NCBI GenBank assembly: GCA_032718475.1
Contig: JAUCBJ010006166.1
Coordinates: 1-23,532, forward strand
Reading direction: 5' to 3'
Length of the DNA stretch: 23,532 nt
From: Nemertoderma westbladi
Taxonomy: Eukaryota > Xenacoelomorpha > Nemertodermatida > Nemertodermatidae
Part shown: in pieces, positions 22,083 through 23,532 of the stretch
How the letters are laid out: each line of letters starts with the position of its first letter
Position numbering within the stretch: position 1 is the first letter of the stretch
Made by a program: the position numbers and the translations under genes
Notes under the pieces: model-generated
What the model saw: the letters and a program-made list of their open reading frames with translations, nothing else
Told to the model about the DNA's origin: nothing
Databases searched by the model: none

Positions 22083-22735
22083 TAAAGTAAATAAAGTAAA
22101 TAAAGTAAATAAAGTAAATAAAGTAAATAAAGTAAATAAAGTAAATAAAGTAAATAAAGTAAATAAAGTAAATAAAGTAAATAAAGTAAATAAAGTAAAT
22201 AAAGTAAATAAAGTAAATAAAGTAAATAAAGTAAATAAAGTAAATAAAGTAAATAAAGTAAATAAAGTAAATAAAGTAAATAAAGTAAATAAAGTAAATA
22301 AAGTAAATAAAGTAAATAAAGTAAATAAAGTAAATAAAGTAAATAAAGTAAATAAAGTAAATAAAGTAAATAAAGTAAATAAAGTAAATAAAGTAAATAA
22401 AGTAAATAAAGTAAATAAAGTAAATAAAGTAAATAAAGTAAATAAAGTAAATAAAGTAAATAAAGTAAATAAAGTAAATAAAGTAAATAAAGTAAATAAA
22501 GTAAATAAAGTAAATAAAGTAAATAAAGTAAATAAAGTAAATAAAGTAAATAAAGTAAATAAAGTAAATAAAGTAAATAAAGTAAATAAAGTAAATAAAG
22601 TAAATAAAGTAAATAAAGTAAATAAAGTAAATAAAGTAAATAAAGTAAATAAAGTAAATAAAGTAAATAAAGTAAATAAAGTAAATAAAGTAAATAAAGT
22701 AAATAAAGTAAATAAAGTAAATAAAGTAAATAAAG
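22083..22735. repeat. Pure 9-bp microsatellite (TAAAGTAAA)n, about 72.5 copies
   Basis: The 9-base unit TAAAGTAAA runs for 653 bp with no interruption that I can find. On the plus strand it is read through as Val-Asn-Lys repeats only because 9 is a multiple of three. There is no ATG start; a TTG lies just upstream at 22075. On the minus strand it is a T-rich ACTTTATTT tract ending about 57 bp before the acceptor AG. It is low-complexity intron sequence, not a gene. Confidence 0.97.
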
Positions 22736-22962
22736 AACTGCTGTCGGTAATTCCTTTAAAATATTTACGAAAAAAAAAATTACGAACTTTTTATGAAATT
22801 AATAATATAAATATGTTTATTTACACACAACGGCGCAGCACACCACAGCGCTGCTTGCAAGAAGTCGGTTTAATCATTAAAACCCTGCCTAGCCTTGATG
22901 TACATGCAACTATTCGTCTTTAGCGACTATTAGTTATAATAAATTTCGCTACTTCTCGGTAG
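22736..22962. other. Unique spacer between microsatellite and 52-bp satellite
   Basis: About 227 bp of AT-rich, non-repetitive sequence includes an A9 run near 22771 and an imperfect dyad GGTTTAATCATTAAAACC at 22867-22884. I searched both strands for another CFAP44-like exon and saw none. There is no RNA gene or terminator that I can support. Confidence 0.6.
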
Positions 22963-23532
22963 CCAGAGTTCAACGAGTTTCTATTATTACTTGATGTAGG
23001 TTCTCCAACGAGTTTCTATTATTACCTGATGTAGGTTCTCACTCATCATCCAGAGTTCAACGAGTTGCTATTATTACCTGATGTAGGTTCTCACTCAGCA
23101 TCCAGGGTTCAACGAGTTTCTATTATTACCTGATGTAGGTTCTCCAACGAGTTTATATTATTACCTGATGTAGGTTCTCACTCAGCATCCAGGGTTCAAC
23201 GAGTTTCTATTATTACCTGATGTAGGTTCTCCAACGAGTTTCTATTATTACCTGATGTAGGTTCTCACTCAGCATCCAGGGTTCAATAAGTTTCTATTAT
23301 TACCTGATGTAGGTACTCACTCAGAATCCAGGGTTCAACGAGTTTCTATTATTACCTGATGTAGGTTCCCACTCAGAATCCAGGGTTCAACGAGTTTCTA
23401 TTATTACCTGATGTAGGTTCTCCAACGAGTTTCTATTATTACCTGATGTAGGTTCTCACTCAGCATCCAGGGTTCAATAAGTTTCTATTATTACCTGATG
23501 TAGGTACTCACTCAGAATCCAGGGTTCAACGA
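22963..23532. repeat. 52-bp satellite with an 87-bp deleted-dimer form (open at right edge)
   Basis: Full 52-bp units (CCAGGGTTCAACGAG, then TTTCTATTATTACCTGATG, then TAGGTTCTCACTCAGCAT) lie at 23050-23101, 23276-23327, 23328-23379 and 23467-23518, with a 14-bp partial unit at the right edge. An 87-bp dimer lacking 17 bp at the internal junction (GGTTCTCCAACGAG) lies at 22963-23049, 23102-23188, 23189-23275 and 23380-23466. The block 23189-23341 recurs at 23380-23532 at an offset of 191 bp, so a mixed dimer/monomer order is itself being duplicated. There are no unique spacers, so this is not a CRISPR array. Confidence 0.95.

Noticed and set aside
22075-22923. 282-codon plus-strand open frame, mostly Val-Asn-Lys repeats
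   Set aside because: It is a translation of the 9-bp microsatellite with a TTG start and a tail through unique intron-like sequence. It has no recognisable domain and lies beside a spliced exon on the other strand.
22736-22962. A further CFAP44 exon upstream of the identified one
   Set aside because: Minus-strand frames here give only short unrelated peptides with stops, and no stretch resembles the family.

Overview
This is eukaryotic, almost certainly animal, DNA dominated by tandem repeats. It holds one recognisable coding piece: a single minus-strand exon (21740-22025) whose 95 codons read as part of the WD-repeat region of CFAP44 (WDR52), a ciliary/flagellar axoneme protein. The exon has a textbook splice donor, an acceptor and branch-point candidates. 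There are no bacterial-style genes, operons, tRNAs or rRNAs. I cannot name the species.

Layout. (1) 1-21451: 275 head-to-tail copies of a 78-bp satellite unit, one of which is 79 bp. The array starts in the middle of repeat at base 1, so it extends beyond the left edge. (2) 21452-21560: a truncated, diverged terminal unit and a decayed fossil unit. (3) 21561-21739: unique AT-rich intron sequence leading to the splice donor. (4) 21740-22025: the CFAP44-like exon. (5) 22026-22082: acceptor and branch-point zone with a triplicated 11-mer. (6) 22083-22735: a pure 9-bp microsatellite of about 72.5 copies. (7) 22736-22962: unique spacer. (8) 22963-23532: a second satellite with a 52-bp unit and an 87-bp deleted dimer form, running off the right edge. 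Because CFAP44 is transcribed leftward, the 78-bp array most simply lies in the intron after this exon, and the 9-bp and 52-bp arrays in the intron before it.

I read the 78-bp array unit by unit at seven recurrent variant positions of the unit (numbering from ACACCG): 7 C/A, 32 A/T, 40 C/G, 52 G/T, 60 C/A, 62 T/A and 66 A/T. All seven are transversions. No CpG shows a C-to-T or G-to-A change in any complete unit, although a consensus unit has five CpGs. The variants form higher-order blocks, including two separate duplications with the same 18-unit (1404-bp) step. A consensus unit carries two CACGTG E-boxes, a TATAAAA, an AATAAA and, in the sense of the host gene, a polypyrimidine-TATAG splice-acceptor look-alike. 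The first E-box is intact in 274 of 275 units, while the second is broken in about 70. Unit counts were made by eye and may be off by one or two.

The very long open frame on the minus strand of the array (about 3400 codons) is a by-product of a 78-bp (26-codon) period in which one of six frames lacks stops. I do not call it a gene.
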